Notes under the pieces: model-generated | The model's input: only the letters and a program-made list of their open reading frames with translations | What the model was told of the DNA's origin: nothing | Databases searched by the model: none | In this document: piece by piece, positions 8,338 through 16,023 of the stretch | How positions within the stretch are numbered: the first letter of the stretch is position 1 | How the letters are laid out: each line of letters opens with the position of its first letter | Translations under genes and position numbers: made by a program | Assembly: GCA_035485475.1 (NCBI GenBank) | Contig: DATHOA010000339.1 | Location: forward strand, 1 to 32,662 | Direction of reading: 5' to 3' | Origin: DAIDKA01 sp035485475 | Lineage (GTDB): Bacteria > Pseudomonadota > Gammaproteobacteria > Steroidobacterales > Steroidobacteraceae | DNA: 32,662 bases

Positions 8338-9432
8338 ATGAACGATCCGCGCCTGAACCTGATACGCACTGCCATCGAGAATCATGCCGATCCCTTCCTG
8401 GGTGAGACGCTGGGCGCGGCCCAGGCCGTCGATGAGGTGGTGCTGCGTGAAGGTCGTGTAAACGTCCGTTTGCGCTTCGGATTTCCGGTAGGGGGCTACG
8501 CAGAGACGTTGTCCGAGGCCCTGCGGGCCGAGGTCGCACCCGTGGCGGCCGGACTGCCGTTGGACTTTCAGCTGACCGCGCAGATCCACGCGCACGCGGT
8601 CCAGCGGCCGTTGAAACCCCTGCCAGGCGTCAAAAACATCATAGCGGTGGCCTCGGGCAAGGGCGGGGTAGGCAAGTCCACGGTCGCCGCGAATCTGGCC
8701 CTGGCCTGGGCCGCGCAGGGCGCCCGGGTGGGGGTGCTGGATGCCGACATCTATGGTCCCAGCCAGCCACTGATGCTGGGACTGACGGGGCAGCGCCCGA
8801 GCGCACCGGATGGCAAGCACATCAAGCCGCTTGCCGCCCATGGTGTCGTGGCGATGTCCATCGGCTTTCTGATCGACCCCGAACAACCCATGGTGTGGCG
8901 CGGCCCGATGGTGACCCAGGCGCTCACGCAGCTGCTCAGTGACACCGAATGGGGTGAGTTGGATTACCTGGTGGTGGACATGCCGCCGGGAACGGGCGAT
9001 ATCCAGCTGACCCTGGCGCAACGTGTGCCGGTGGCGGGGGCCGTCATCGTGACCACGCCCCAGGACATTGCCCTCGCCGATGCGCGCAAGGGCTTGGCGA
9101 TGTTCGAGAAGGTCGCGGTGCCCGTGCTCGGCATCATCGAGAACATGAGCATCCACATATGCAGCAATTGTGGCCATGCCGAACACATTTTCGGTTCCGG
9201 TGGCGGCGCCCGCATGGCGGCGCAGGCCGGCGTGCGCCTGCTGGGCGAACTGCCACTGGATGTGCGCATCCGCGAAGATGCCGATGGCGGCCGCCCGACG
9301 GTGGTCGCCGAGCCGGACTCGCCGCGCGCCCAGTTGTACTTCGAGACGGCGCGCCGCACGGCCGCGGTGCTGGCGCGTCGCAGCCGTGACCGCAGCATCG
9401 TGTTTCCGAATATCGTCGTCGAACCGTCCTGA
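8338..9432 (+). CDS. mrp: Mrp/ApbC/NBP35-family iron-sulfur cluster carrier ATPase
   Basis: This 364-residue protein has an N-terminal MIP18/DUF59-like domain (about 1-85), then a P-loop NTPase with the deviant Walker A GKGGVGKST (107-115). The Walker B-like segment VVDMPPGTGD and the paired cysteines C275-S-N-C278 that bind a bridging Fe-S cluster in a dimer are present. Mrp proteins carry 4Fe-4S clusters to apoproteins in the cytosol. The ATG at 8338 is preceded by AAGGTG at short spacing, and an out-of-frame ATG lies at 8327. A TACAAT at 8303-8308 may be its -10. The dCTP deaminase gene follows after 11 bp, so the two are likely co-transcribed. In several gammaproteobacteria mrp is also next to dcd, which fits. 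Confidence 0.93.
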   Translation: MNDPRLNLIRTAIENHADPFLGETLGAAQAVDEVVLREGRVNVRLRFGFPVGGYAETLSEALRAEVAPVAAGLPLDFQLTAQIHAHAVQRPLKPLPGVKNIIAVASGKGGVGKSTVAANLALAWAAQGARVGVLDADIYGPSQPLMLGLTGQRPSAPDGKHIKPLAAHGVVAMSIGFLIDPEQPMVWRGPMVTQALTQLLSDTEWGELDYLVVDMPPGTGDIQLTLAQRVPVAGAVIVTTPQDIALADARKGLAMFEKVAVPVLGIIENMSIHICSNCGHAEHIFGSGGGARMAAQAGVRLLGELPLDVRIREDADGGRPTVVAEPDSPRAQLYFETARRTAAVLARRSRDRSIVFPNIVVEPS

Positions 9433-9443
9433 AGGGTGAATGG

Positions 9444-10010
9444 ATGAGCATCAAGTCCGACAACTGGATCCGGCGCATGGCCGCCGCGCACGGCATGATC
9501 GAGCCGTTCGAGGCCGGGCAGGTCCGGGAGGTCAATGGCGAGCGCATCGTGTCCTACGGCACCTCCAGCTATGGCTACGACGTGCGCTGCGCCAATGAAT
9601 TCAAGATTTTCACCAACATCAATTCCACCATCGTGGATCCGAAGCACTTCGACGAAAAGAGCTTCGTCGATGTGAAGTCCGATGTTTGTTTGATACCGCC
9701 GAATTCATTCGCACTCGCGCGCACCGTGGAATATTTTCGTATTCCGCGCAGCGTGCTCACCATCTGTCTGGGTAAATCGACTTACGCGCGTTGCGGTGTG
9801 ATCGTCAACGTAACGCCCTTGGAACCGGAGTGGGAAGGGCACGTCACGCTGGAATTCTCCAACACCACGCCACTGCCGGCGCGCATTTACGCCAACGAAG
9901 GCGTGGCGCAGATGCTGTTTTTCGAATCCGATGAGGTGTGCTCCACCTCGTATGCCGATCGCGGCGGCAAGTACCAGGGTCAGAAGGGCGTCACGCTGCC
10001 GAAGACCTAA
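9444..10010 (+). CDS. dcd: dCTP deaminase
   Basis: A 188-residue protein of typical length for the trimeric dCTP deaminase, which converts dCTP to dUTP and so feeds dTMP synthesis. Hallmarks are SYGTSSYGYDVR near residue 40, the catalytic region GKSTYARCGVIVNVTPLEPEWEGHVTLE (it includes the active-site Glu), and the C-terminal GGKYQGQKGV that closes over the triphosphate. The start is well placed behind a GAAGGGTGAA ribosome-binding site. It lies directly behind mrp. Its stop interleaves with that of the convergent DUF3108 gene (shared CTAA). The dUTP it makes is the source of genomic uracil, the target of the uracil-DNA glycosylase encoded at 15318. Confidence 0.95.
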   Translation: MSIKSDNWIRRMAAAHGMIEPFEAGQVREVNGERIVSYGTSSYGYDVRCANEFKIFTNINSTIVDPKHFDEKSFVDVKSDVCLIPPNSFALARTVEYFRIPRSVLTICLGKSTYARCGVIVNVTPLEPEWEGHVTLEFSNTTPLPARIYANEGVAQMLFFESDEVCSTSYADRGGKYQGQKGVTLPKT

Positions 10011-10681
10011 GGCCCCGGCGGATAGCTGACGCCGCTGATGCGCATCGACAGATCGACGCTGCCATTGCGGCTGCGCGCCGCCTGCAGCGGCAGGTAATTG
10101 AGTTTCGGCGCCAGCCACAGCCGCGTCACCCGATCGGAGCCGGGCCGGTCGCTGCGGTAGACCACGGTGTCCAGCGACCCCAGCGGGGTGGTCAGCACTT
10201 CGTTGCCCTCGCGCGTATAGAAGTATTCCTTGGCCTGATCCTTGTCGAACAGCTTGAACTGCGTGGGGGCGAGGCCGGCCTGCAGTTGCCGCATCAGTTC
10301 GATCTGCACCGACATCGGATCCTGGATGCCGGTATCGAGCGGTTCATCCACGGCGTGCGTTTCGGAGGTGCCGTGCACGCGCCCGGTGGCCGGGTCGAAA
10401 GTCAGATCGACATCATCGCGGTGATCGCGCGCCTGGCCCAGTTCCTGGTAGTGCAGGGGGACGATATGCCCGTCCGCCAGCGTGAAGGTGCTGCTCTGAA
10501 TCAGTGCATCCGGAAACACCAGGCGAAAAATGCCATGCGCCTTGATATTCGAGCTGTAGGTGAAGGTGCCGGGCGTCTGCGCCGCCGCCGCGAGCGTCAG
10601 GGTGGAATCCCCGGCCGTAATGCCACGCCAGGCCACCTGGTAGGTGGCGACAAAGGGCGCAGGCGGCGGTTGCGGCGGCAT
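10007..10681 (-). CDS. DUF3108 domain protein
   Basis: The protein resembles DUF3108, an uncharacterised family in proteobacteria that is usually periplasmic. It starts with FVATYQVAWRGITAGDSTLTL and has alternating beta-strand segments such as TFTYSSNIKAHGIFRLV, HYQELGQARDHRDDVDLTFD, KEYFYTREGNEVLTTPLGSLDTVVY and VTRLWLAPKLNYLPL. The start is placed at the ATG at 10681 (224 residues). A longer frame reaches 10741 but invades the divergent gene. From 10681 the N-terminus is Pro-rich (MPPQPPPAP) with no hydrophobic signal peptide, which is odd for this family. It faces the DUF2066 gene head to head with a shared palindromic promoter. Function unknown. Confidence 0.75.
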   Translation of the reverse strand: MPPQPPPAPFVATYQVAWRGITAGDSTLTLAAAAQTPGTFTYSSNIKAHGIFRLVFPDALIQSSTFTLADGHIVPLHYQELGQARDHRDDVDLTFDPATGRVHGTSETHAVDEPLDTGIQDPMSVQIELMRQLQAGLAPTQFKLFDKDQAKEYFYTREGNEVLTTPLGSLDTVVYRSDRPGSDRVTRLWLAPKLNYLPLQAARSRNGSVDLSMRISGVSYPPGP

Positions 10682-10703
10682 GGGCGAGGTCAACACCCAG
10701 GTG

Positions 10704-10713
10704 ATTGTACAAT
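10704..10713. promoter_or_regulatory. Palindromic ATTGTACAAT holding overlapping divergent -10 elements
   Basis: ATTGTACAAT is a perfect 10-bp palindrome between two divergent genes. It contains TACAAT on the plus strand (10708-10713) and the same hexamer on the minus strand (complement of 10704-10709), so one element could serve as -10 for both directions. On the plus side it ends 6 nt before the DUF2066 ATG, predicting a leaderless mRNA; on the minus side it allows a leader of about 16 nt. Two polymerases could not use it at once. Confidence 0.4.
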
Positions 10714-10719
10714 AGCGCC

Positions 10720-11700
10720 ATGAACCTACCTCATCGATCACCCCGGGAGCTGATCCGCAAGGATCGCTGGACAGCCTTGTGCCTCATCGCCGTGCTCGGC
10801 GTGGTGGAGGTGGCGCCAGCCTGGGCGCTGCGGCCCGTGCAGGTTTACCAGGTCACGGTGCGCGGCGCTTCGGCGGCCAGTGTGGTCGCCGATGGGATGC
10901 GCGAGGCGCTGGTGCGCGCGACCGGGCGGCGCGATGCCGCCGCGAACCCACTGCTGGCGGGCGTCGTGGAGAACGCGGGGCAGTACCTGAAAGGGTCCAG
11001 GTCACTCGCGGGCGGTGCGGTACAGCTGGACTTTGATGCGGCGAGACTGGGGCAGGCCATTACCGCCGCCGGTGCCTCCTTGTGGGACAGCAACCGGCCG
11101 TTCACGCTGGTCGCGATCAGCCCCGTCCCCAGCGGCCCGGCCGGCGATGCGCTGCGCATTCAGCTCGAACAGACCGCCGAGGGCCGCGGCCTGCCGATCA
11201 GTCTGGTGCCACTGGCCGTGGCGGATGCAACGGGCGTCCCGCTGCCCGATGATGTGGTACTGCAAAGCGCCCAGGCGCTGGGCGGTGATGCGGTGCTGAT
11301 CGGTCGGGCCGATCCGGCCAATCCCGGACAGTGGCAGTGGCACCTGGTGAGCAGCTACACCTCGGAAGGGTGGACGGGCGATTCGGATGTCGGTGTCAAC
11401 GGTGCGGCCGACTCGCTGGCCAGTGTGGCAATCAACAGCGGGTCAAAGGTACTGGTACAGGTCGCCGTGCAGATCGCCGGTGTCGCATCCTTGACCGACT
11501 ACGCGCGCGTGGAGCAATTGCTGCGGGCCCTGCCGGGTGTGCAGTCGTCGGGCCTGACGGCGGCCCAGGGAACCACGGCAAATTTCACGGTGGGCATGCG
11601 CGGTGGCGGTGAGGCGCTGGTGCGCGCGCTGACGGGATCGCCGCATCTGGGCGCGGCCGCGACCGGTGAGACCCAGGTGCAGCTGAACTACACGCCGTGA
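10720..11700 (+). CDS. DUF2066 domain protein, exported
   Basis: A 326-residue protein from the ATG at 10720 (a TTG at 10705 is an alternative). The N-terminus carries a basic region (PRELIRKDR), a hydrophobic core (ALCLIAVLGVVEVA) and a likely cleavage after AWA, so it is exported. The body matches DUF2066, found in gammaproteobacteria upstream of hda: VYQVTVRGASAASVVADGMREALVRATGR, an ALGGDAVLIGRA segment, then a beta-strand-rich C-terminus ending LNYTP. The family has no established function. Its stop overlaps the GTG of the phosphatidyltransferase gene, giving an operon of DUF2066, phosphatidyltransferase and hda, the same order I recall for Xanthomonas-like genomes. The purM and purN genes often found beside it are absent here. 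Confidence 0.83.
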   Translation: MNLPHRSPRELIRKDRWTALCLIAVLGVVEVAPAWALRPVQVYQVTVRGASAASVVADGMREALVRATGRRDAAANPLLAGVVENAGQYLKGSRSLAGGAVQLDFDAARLGQAITAAGASLWDSNRPFTLVAISPVPSGPAGDALRIQLEQTAEGRGLPISLVPLAVADATGVPLPDDVVLQSAQALGGDAVLIGRADPANPGQWQWHLVSSYTSEGWTGDSDVGVNGAADSLASVAINSGSKVLVQVAVQIAGVASLTDYARVEQLLRALPGVQSSGLTAAQGTTANFTVGMRGGGEALVRALTGSPHLGAAATGETQVQLNYTP

Positions 11701-12251
11701 AGCTGCTGCGGCATCTGCCGAACCTGATCTGCCTGGGCCGGATTGCGCTGCTGTGGCCCATTCTCGCGGCACTGTCGCGCGAGGCATACGGCACGGCCGC
11801 AGTGTGCTTCGCCATTGCGGGAGTCTCGGACCTGCTGGATGGCTGGCTCGCCAAGCGCTGCGGCTGGACCAGCGAGCTGGGCAAGTGGCTCGACCCGGTG
11901 GCCGACAAGTGCCTGCTGGTCACGGTGTTTGTGGTGGCCGCCTGGGCGGGCCTGGTGCCGCGCTGGCTCACGGCCGTGGTGGTCGCGCGCGATGTGATGA
12001 TTGCGCTCGGTGCGCTCAGCTACCTCGCCTGGCTTGGCAGCCTGCAAGGCCGCCCGACGCTCGCCAGCAAGCTCAACACGCTGGTGCAGCTGGCTTATCT
12101 GCTGGGGATCCTGATGTACAAGGCGATCGGCTTTCCGCCCGTACAGTTGCTGCTGCTGGGGGCCATGGTCACCCTGGCGACCACGGTGCTGTCGGGCTTG
12201 GGCTATGTGGTGGAGTATTCGCGCCGCGCGGCAGCGGTGCCGGTGTCGTGA
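11697..12251 (+). CDS. CDP-alcohol phosphatidyltransferase family membrane protein (PgsA-like)
   Basis: A 184-residue integral membrane protein with several hydrophobic helices. It contains the CDP-alcohol phosphotransferase signature as D48-G49-x2-A-K-x8-G62-x3-D66-x3-D70, with Lys instead of the usual first Arg. Such enzymes transfer a phosphatidyl group from CDP-diacylglycerol to a small alcohol, in PgsA to glycerol-3-phosphate. The copy next to hda differs from a housekeeping pgsA, which is usually by uvrC, so the acceptor is uncertain. It starts with GTG overlapping the DUF2066 stop (GTGA), and its TGA overlaps the hda ATG by one base. A second member of the fold, PssA, is encoded 2.3 kb downstream. 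Confidence 0.85.
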   Translation: MKLLRHLPNLICLGRIALLWPILAALSREAYGTAAVCFAIAGVSDLLDGWLAKRCGWTSELGKWLDPVADKCLLVTVFVVAAWAGLVPRWLTAVVVARDVMIALGALSYLAWLGSLQGRPTLASKLNTLVQLAYLLGILMYKAIGFPPVQLLLLGAMVTLATTVLSGLGYVVEYSRRAAAVPVS

Positions 12252-12949
12252 TGGATCAGCTGCCCCTGGGATTGCGGCTGGCGGACCGGGCGGTGTTCGA
12301 CACGTTCTGGCCGCAGGGCAACGAGCAGCTGCTGGCGCATCTGCGCGGCGTCGCGAGCGGCGCCAGCCGGGGCACGACGTGGCTTGCCGGAGTGCATGCC
12401 AGTGGCAAGTCCCATCTGTTGCAGGCCAGCTGCGCCCTGGCACCCGCGCCCCGGCGCTGCGGGTATTTTCCCTTGCGGCAGCTCGCGGCGTTGGGACCCG
12501 CTGCGCTCGAAGGCCTGCCGCGTCTTGACCTGGTGTGCCTGGATGACGTGCACGGGGTCGCGGGGCAACCGGAATGGGAGCGCGCGCTGTTCGGCTTGTA
12601 TCGGGAGCTGGAGGAGTGCGGCGGTTCACTCATCGTGGCGGCGCCGGAGGCGCCGGCGTTGATCCGCTGGGAACTGCCGGATCTGGGTTCACGCTTCACG
12701 GCGGCGGCCATCCACACGGTGCGCGCGCTGGATGAGGACGCGCAGCGCGCCGCCCTGATGCTGCGCGCGAAGGTGCGTGGCTTTGAATTACCCGATGAAG
12801 TCGCCCGCTGGCTGCAGCGCCGCTATGCGCGCGACATGGGAACGCTGTACCAGCTGCTGGACACCCTGGACAGCGCCGCGCTGGTGGCGCAGCGGCGGCT
12901 GACGTTGCCGTTCATCCGCTCAGTCCTGCTCGCGCACGCGCAATCGTAG
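12251..12949 (+). CDS. hda: Hda, DnaA regulatory inactivator (DnaA AAA+ domain homologue)
   Basis: A 232-residue protein matching Hda: MDQLPLGLRLADRAVFDTFWPQGNEQL at the start, a P-loop GVHASGKSH (47-55), Walker B CLDDVHG, LPDLGSRF (the RIDA-type segment before sensor 1/Box VII), and a C-terminal lid helix with RYARDMGTLYQLLDTLD. With the DNA-loaded sliding clamp, Hda stimulates ATP hydrolysis by DnaA to prevent re-initiation of replication. The ATG at 12251 is chosen from homology; the open frame runs much further upstream but inside the phosphatidyltransferase gene. It lacks a clear N-terminal QL[SP]LP-type clamp-binding box beyond DQLPLGL, which plays that role. The last 30 bp overlap the convergent wrbA gene. 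Confidence 0.92.
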   Translation: MDQLPLGLRLADRAVFDTFWPQGNEQLLAHLRGVASGASRGTTWLAGVHASGKSHLLQASCALAPAPRRCGYFPLRQLAALGPAALEGLPRLDLVCLDDVHGVAGQPEWERALFGLYRELEECGGSLIVAAPEAPALIRWELPDLGSRFTAAAIHTVRALDEDAQRAALMLRAKVRGFELPDEVARWLQRRYARDMGTLYQLLDTLDSAALVAQRRLTLPFIRSVLLAHAQS

Positions 12950-13522
12950 CGCGATCTGCGCCACACGCTTGCCCAAAGCCTGGGCGAGTTGCGCCTCATC
13001 GGTGCTCAGTGTGCCGCTCGCCAGGCCGCTGACATGGGTGGCGCCGTAGGGTGTGCCACCGGAGCGCGTTTGATGTAATGCGTCTTCCGTATACGGCAGT
13101 CCAACCAGCACCATGCCGTGATGAAACAGCGGCAGCATCATGCTCAGCAGCGTGGTTTCCTGGCCGCCATGCAGGGACTGCGTGGAGGTGAAGACGGCCG
13201 CGGGTCGGCCGGCCAATGCGCCGCTCGCCCACAGCGCGCCCGTCCCATCCAGAAAATGTTTGAGCGGTGCGGCCATGTTGCCGAAGCGCGTCGGGCTGCC
13301 CAGCACCAGGCCATCGGCACCGGCCAGGTCCTCAAGCGTTGCATACGCCGGTCCACTGGCCGGCACCGGTTGCGCCGGGCCGTCCGCGGCGGTGACCACC
13401 GCCGGCACGGTGCGCAGCACGGCCGTCGCGCCCACCACGCTCTCGATGCCGCGACACACTTGCCGGGCAAGCCCCAGCGTGGCGCCGGTGCGCGAATAGA
13501 ACAGAACCAGGATGCGTGTCAT
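12920..13522 (-). CDS. wrbA: NAD(P)H:quinone oxidoreductase, WrbA-type flavodoxin-like protein
   Basis: A 200-residue protein with the flavodoxin-like FMN-binding start MTRILVLFYSRTGATLGLA. The family motifs ADGLVLGSPTRFGNMAAPLKHFLD, FTSTQSLHGGQETTLLSM and the GTPYGATHV loop follow. WrbA enzymes reduce quinones with two electrons, sparing the cell semiquinone radicals. The ATG at 13522 is chosen because the FMN-binding strand begins right after it; a longer frame adds 15 unsupported residues that would overlap the divergent acylphosphatase gene. Only 34 bp separate its start from that gene. Its stop lies inside the end of hda on the other strand. Confidence 0.9.
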   Translation of the reverse strand: MTRILVLFYSRTGATLGLARQVCRGIESVVGATAVLRTVPAVVTAADGPAQPVPASGPAYATLEDLAGADGLVLGSPTRFGNMAAPLKHFLDGTGALWASGALAGRPAAVFTSTQSLHGGQETTLLSMMLPLFHHGMVLVGLPYTEDALHQTRSGGTPYGATHVSGLASGTLSTDEAQLAQALGKRVAQIALRLRVREQD

Positions 13523-13556
13523 GCGAAATATCCTACAGGGTAAGATTGAGCGCGGC

Positions 13557-13826
13557 ATGGTCAGCAAGATCTGTTGGATCAGCGGACGGGTACAGGGCGT
13601 GTACTACCGGGGTACGACGGTCTTGCGCGCGCGCGAATTGGGGATCAGCGGCTATGCGCGCAATCTGCCCGACGGACGCGTGGAGGTTCTCGCCCAGGGT
13701 GAGGATGCCGCGGTAGCGGCCTTCATCCAGTGGCTGTGGATCGGATCGATTGCCTCGCGGGTCACGGCCGTGGAGGTCCGCGAGGCCTCGGCATCTCAGC
13801 TGCCCGAGGGATTCAGGTCCGAGTGA
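13557..13826 (+). CDS. acyP: Acylphosphatase
   Basis: An 89-residue protein of typical length for the small ferredoxin-like acylphosphatases, which hydrolyse carboxyl-phosphate bonds such as acetyl phosphate or 1,3-bisphosphoglycerate. The phosphate-binding loop GRVQGVYYR contains the essential Arg18, and GYARNLPDGRVEV contains the catalytic Asn36. A C-terminal strand with VTAVEVREA completes the fold. The ATG at 13557 is preferred over an upstream in-frame ATG at 13512, which would overlap wrbA. The final 31 bp overlap the convergent transglycosylase gene. Confidence 0.93.
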   Translation: MVSKICWISGRVQGVYYRGTTVLRARELGISGYARNLPDGRVEVLAQGEDAAVAAFIQWLWIGSIASRVTAVEVREASASQLPEGFRSE

Positions 13827-14419
13827 GCCCGACGCGGGGCGCCCAGATCATCCGCGCCCGTCCAACGGGCCCAGCGTCCCAGCACCAGGTCCGAATAGTT
13901 GCGCCGGCCGACGCTGCCGTTGTAGCGGGCCAGCGCGCGCGCATAATTGTTGTGCTCCTGCTGCAGATAGAAACGCAGGATGGCGCAGCCCATGTGGATG
14001 TTCGGGCTGTTGTGCACCAGCTCATAACGCCGCATCCCCAATCGTTCCGGCCAGAAGGGCATGACCTGCATGAGACCCACGGCGCCCGCCGTGGAGACCG
14101 CCCAGCGATCAAAGCGACTTTCGACATCAATGACGGCCATCACCAGGCCGGGTGGCAGGGGTGTCGTGCCAGTGCGATGCGTCTCGCAGTACACCGCCGT
14201 CAGGATGTCCAGCCGCTCCGAATCATCCTTGACCCGGGAGCGCAATCGCGGCTCCATGAGCTTGTACCAGACCGCCGACTCGAAGCGATCGGGGAAGCAC
14301 TGGGCGTGCTCGATGGCGCTGGCCACGACCTGCTGCAGGGCGGGATCGAGCTGCTGATCGGCAAAGGCCGCGGGCGAGCCCGCCAGGCACAGCAGCAGGG
14401 CCAGCATCGGAACCCGCAT
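13796..14419 (-). CDS. Lytic transglycosylase, SLT domain, exported
   Basis: From the ATG at 14419 the protein is 207 residues with a clear signal peptide (MRVPMLALLLCLAGSPAAFA, cleaved before DQQ). An in-frame ATG at 14473 would add 18 residues with no better ribosome-binding site. The SLT-type domain shows AVIDVESRFDRWAVSTAGAVGLMQVMPFW, with the catalytic Glu in DVES, then LARYNGSVGRRNY, the YNG-type substrate motif. Such enzymes cleave the MurNAc-GlcNAc bond of peptidoglycan in the periplasm, forming 1,6-anhydro ends. It is short, carrying little beyond the catalytic domain and an N-terminal helical region, and resembles small SLT proteins linked to secretion or pilus passage more than large Slt70. 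Confidence 0.88.
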   Translation of the reverse strand: MRVPMLALLLCLAGSPAAFADQQLDPALQQVVASAIEHAQCFPDRFESAVWYKLMEPRLRSRVKDDSERLDILTAVYCETHRTGTTPLPPGLVMAVIDVESRFDRWAVSTAGAVGLMQVMPFWPERLGMRRYELVHNSPNIHMGCAILRFYLQQEHNNYARALARYNGSVGRRNYSDLVLGRWARWTGADDLGAPRRAHSDLNPSGS

Positions 14420-14533
14420 CGGGCCTAGCGCCGGGCGAGGAGTCCGCACCGCAGTTTGGCTGGAAAGTCGCATCAGAGGCGTTATCGGGGCTGGCGCTCG
14501 AAGGTGGCGATCTTACAGTATCATCGCGCGATC

Positions 14534-15325
14534 ATGACCGAGCCCACTGAGTACCCTGTCACACCCGTGGATCGTCCCCGCAGCCGCAGCATCTACCTGC
14601 TGCCCAATCTGCTGACCACCGGTGCCCTGTTCTCCGGCTTCTACGGCATCGTCGCGGCGATCGACAAGCACTTCGCCGCGGCCGGTATCGCGGTATTCGT
14701 CGCGGCAATCTTCGACACCCTCGATGGCCGCGCGGCGCGCGCGACCCGCACCGAAAGCGCCTTCGGCAAGGAATACGACAGCCTCTCGGACATGGTGTCC
14801 TTTGGCCTGGCACCGGCCATCATCGCCTACCAGTGGGGCGTGGTGCGCATCGCCGAGTACGGTCGGGCCTGGGGACGAATCGGCTGGCTGGCGGCTTTTT
14901 TCTACTGCGTGGCCGCAGCGCTGCGTCTGGCCCGCTTCAACGCCCGCGCCGCGACCGCCGACAAGCGCTATTTCGAGGGCCTGCCCAGCCCCTCCGCGGC
15001 GGCCATCGTCGCGGCGTTCATCTGGTTTTCAAGTGAATGGCGCGAGCCGGGCCTGCCCGGCCTGGTGGCCGCGTTTGGTATCACGGCCATTGCCGGTGCC
15101 TTGATGGTGAGCAGTTTCGGTTATCCGAGTTTCAAGCAGTTCAATCTCGACCGGCGCATCCGTTTCGTTTACATGATCCTGGTGCCGCTGTTCTTCGTGC
15201 TGGTGGCGATTGATCCGCCCACGATGCTGCTGTCCATTTTCGGCGTCTACGCCGCATCCGCACCGCTGCTGTGGGTGGGCCGGCGCATCCGGCGTCTGTT
15301 TCGCGGGCCGACACCGCTTGGCTGA
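14534..15325 (+). CDS. pssA: CDP-diacylglycerol--serine O-phosphatidyltransferase
   Basis: A 263-residue multi-pass membrane enzyme that makes phosphatidylserine, the precursor of phosphatidylethanolamine, in the inner membrane. The opening YLLPNLLTTGALFSGFYGI and the motif D64-G65-x2-A-R69-x8-G78-x3-D82-x3-D86, followed by SDMVSFGLAPA, are typical of the type II (PssA/Bacillus-like) enzyme, not the E. coli phospholipase D-like one. The ATG at 14534 is chosen by homology; a longer frame begins at 14456. TATCAT at 14519-14524 could be a -10, giving a very short leader. Downstream genes for DNA repair, acetylation and cardiolipin synthesis follow with overlaps or tight spacing, so this may be the first gene of a four-gene operon. 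Confidence 0.92.
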   Translation: MTEPTEYPVTPVDRPRSRSIYLLPNLLTTGALFSGFYGIVAAIDKHFAAAGIAVFVAAIFDTLDGRAARATRTESAFGKEYDSLSDMVSFGLAPAIIAYQWGVVRIAEYGRAWGRIGWLAAFFYCVAAALRLARFNARAATADKRYFEGLPSPSAAAIVAAFIWFSSEWREPGLPGLVAAFGITAIAGALMVSSFGYPSFKQFNLDRRIRFVYMILVPLFFVLVAIDPPTMLLSIFGVYAASAPLLWVGRRIRRLFRGPTPLG

Positions 15326-16004
15326 GTCGGACGCAGCACGCCGCCGTCACTACCTGACGGCGCTGGGCATCGAGGAGTGGCTGCCGCGCGCCACGGCCGG
15401 CGTGCCGGGGGTGCCAGCGGTGCCCGTCCCGCCGGCCTCGGCCCCGGCCTGGGAGCAGTTGAGCGCGGAGGTCGCCCGCTGCACCCGCTGTGACCTGCAC
15501 CGGACGCGTACCCGCGCCGTGCTGGGGGTGGGTGACCGGCACGCGCAGTGGCTGGTGGTGGGCGAAGCGCCGGGCGCCGAGGAGGATCGCCAGGGCGAGC
15601 CCTTCGTGGGCCGTGCCGGCCAGCTCCTGGATGCCATGCTGCGGGCCATTGGGCTGGCGCGCGGGCATAATGTGTACATCGCCAATATCCTGAAGAGCCG
15701 GCCGCCGGGCAATCGCGACCCGGACCCGGCGGAAGTGGCCGCCTGCCTGCCGTATCTGGAACGGCAGATCGAACTGATCCGGCCGCGACTGATCCTGGCG
15801 GTGGGCCGGATCGCGATGCAGAACCTGCTCGGGACGCAAGCCACCCTCGGGCGCATGCGCGGACAGGTGTTTGAGTTCGGCGTGCTGAAGACTGCGCTGG
15901 TGGTCACGTATCATCCGGCCTACCTGTTGCGCAAACCGGAAGACAAGCGCAAGACGTGGGAGGATCTGAAGTTCGCCCGCGGTGTTTTTGAAAGGCTCGC
16001 GTAA
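15318..16004 (+). CDS. Uracil-DNA glycosylase, family 4-like, with one Fe-S ligand changed
   Basis: A 228-residue protein starting at TTG (15318) that overlaps the pssA stop; AESDAARRRHYLTALGIEEWLPR is the usual N-terminal helix of this group. It shows the uracil-binding motif GEAPGAEEDRQGEPFVGRAGQLLD and the late HPAYLLR segment of family-4 enzymes, which excise uracil from DNA for base-excision repair. Cys55-x2-Cys58 and Cys143 correspond to three of the four 4Fe-4S ligands. The fourth expected position, 16 residues before Cys143, is Ser127 (ILKSRPPGNRDP, where KCRPP is usual). A Pro/Ala-rich linker (30-42) separates the first helix from the catalytic domain. The adjacent rimI gene and the upstream dcd gene fit common gammaproteobacterial context. 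Confidence 0.88.
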   Translation: MAESDAARRRHYLTALGIEEWLPRATAGVPGVPAVPVPPASAPAWEQLSAEVARCTRCDLHRTRTRAVLGVGDRHAQWLVVGEAPGAEEDRQGEPFVGRAGQLLDAMLRAIGLARGHNVYIANILKSRPPGNRDPDPAEVAACLPYLERQIELIRPRLILAVGRIAMQNLLGTQATLGRMRGQVFEFGVLKTALVVTYHPAYLLRKPEDKRKTWEDLKFARGVFERLA

Positions 16005-16023
16005 GGAAGAGCGACCGTCGACT

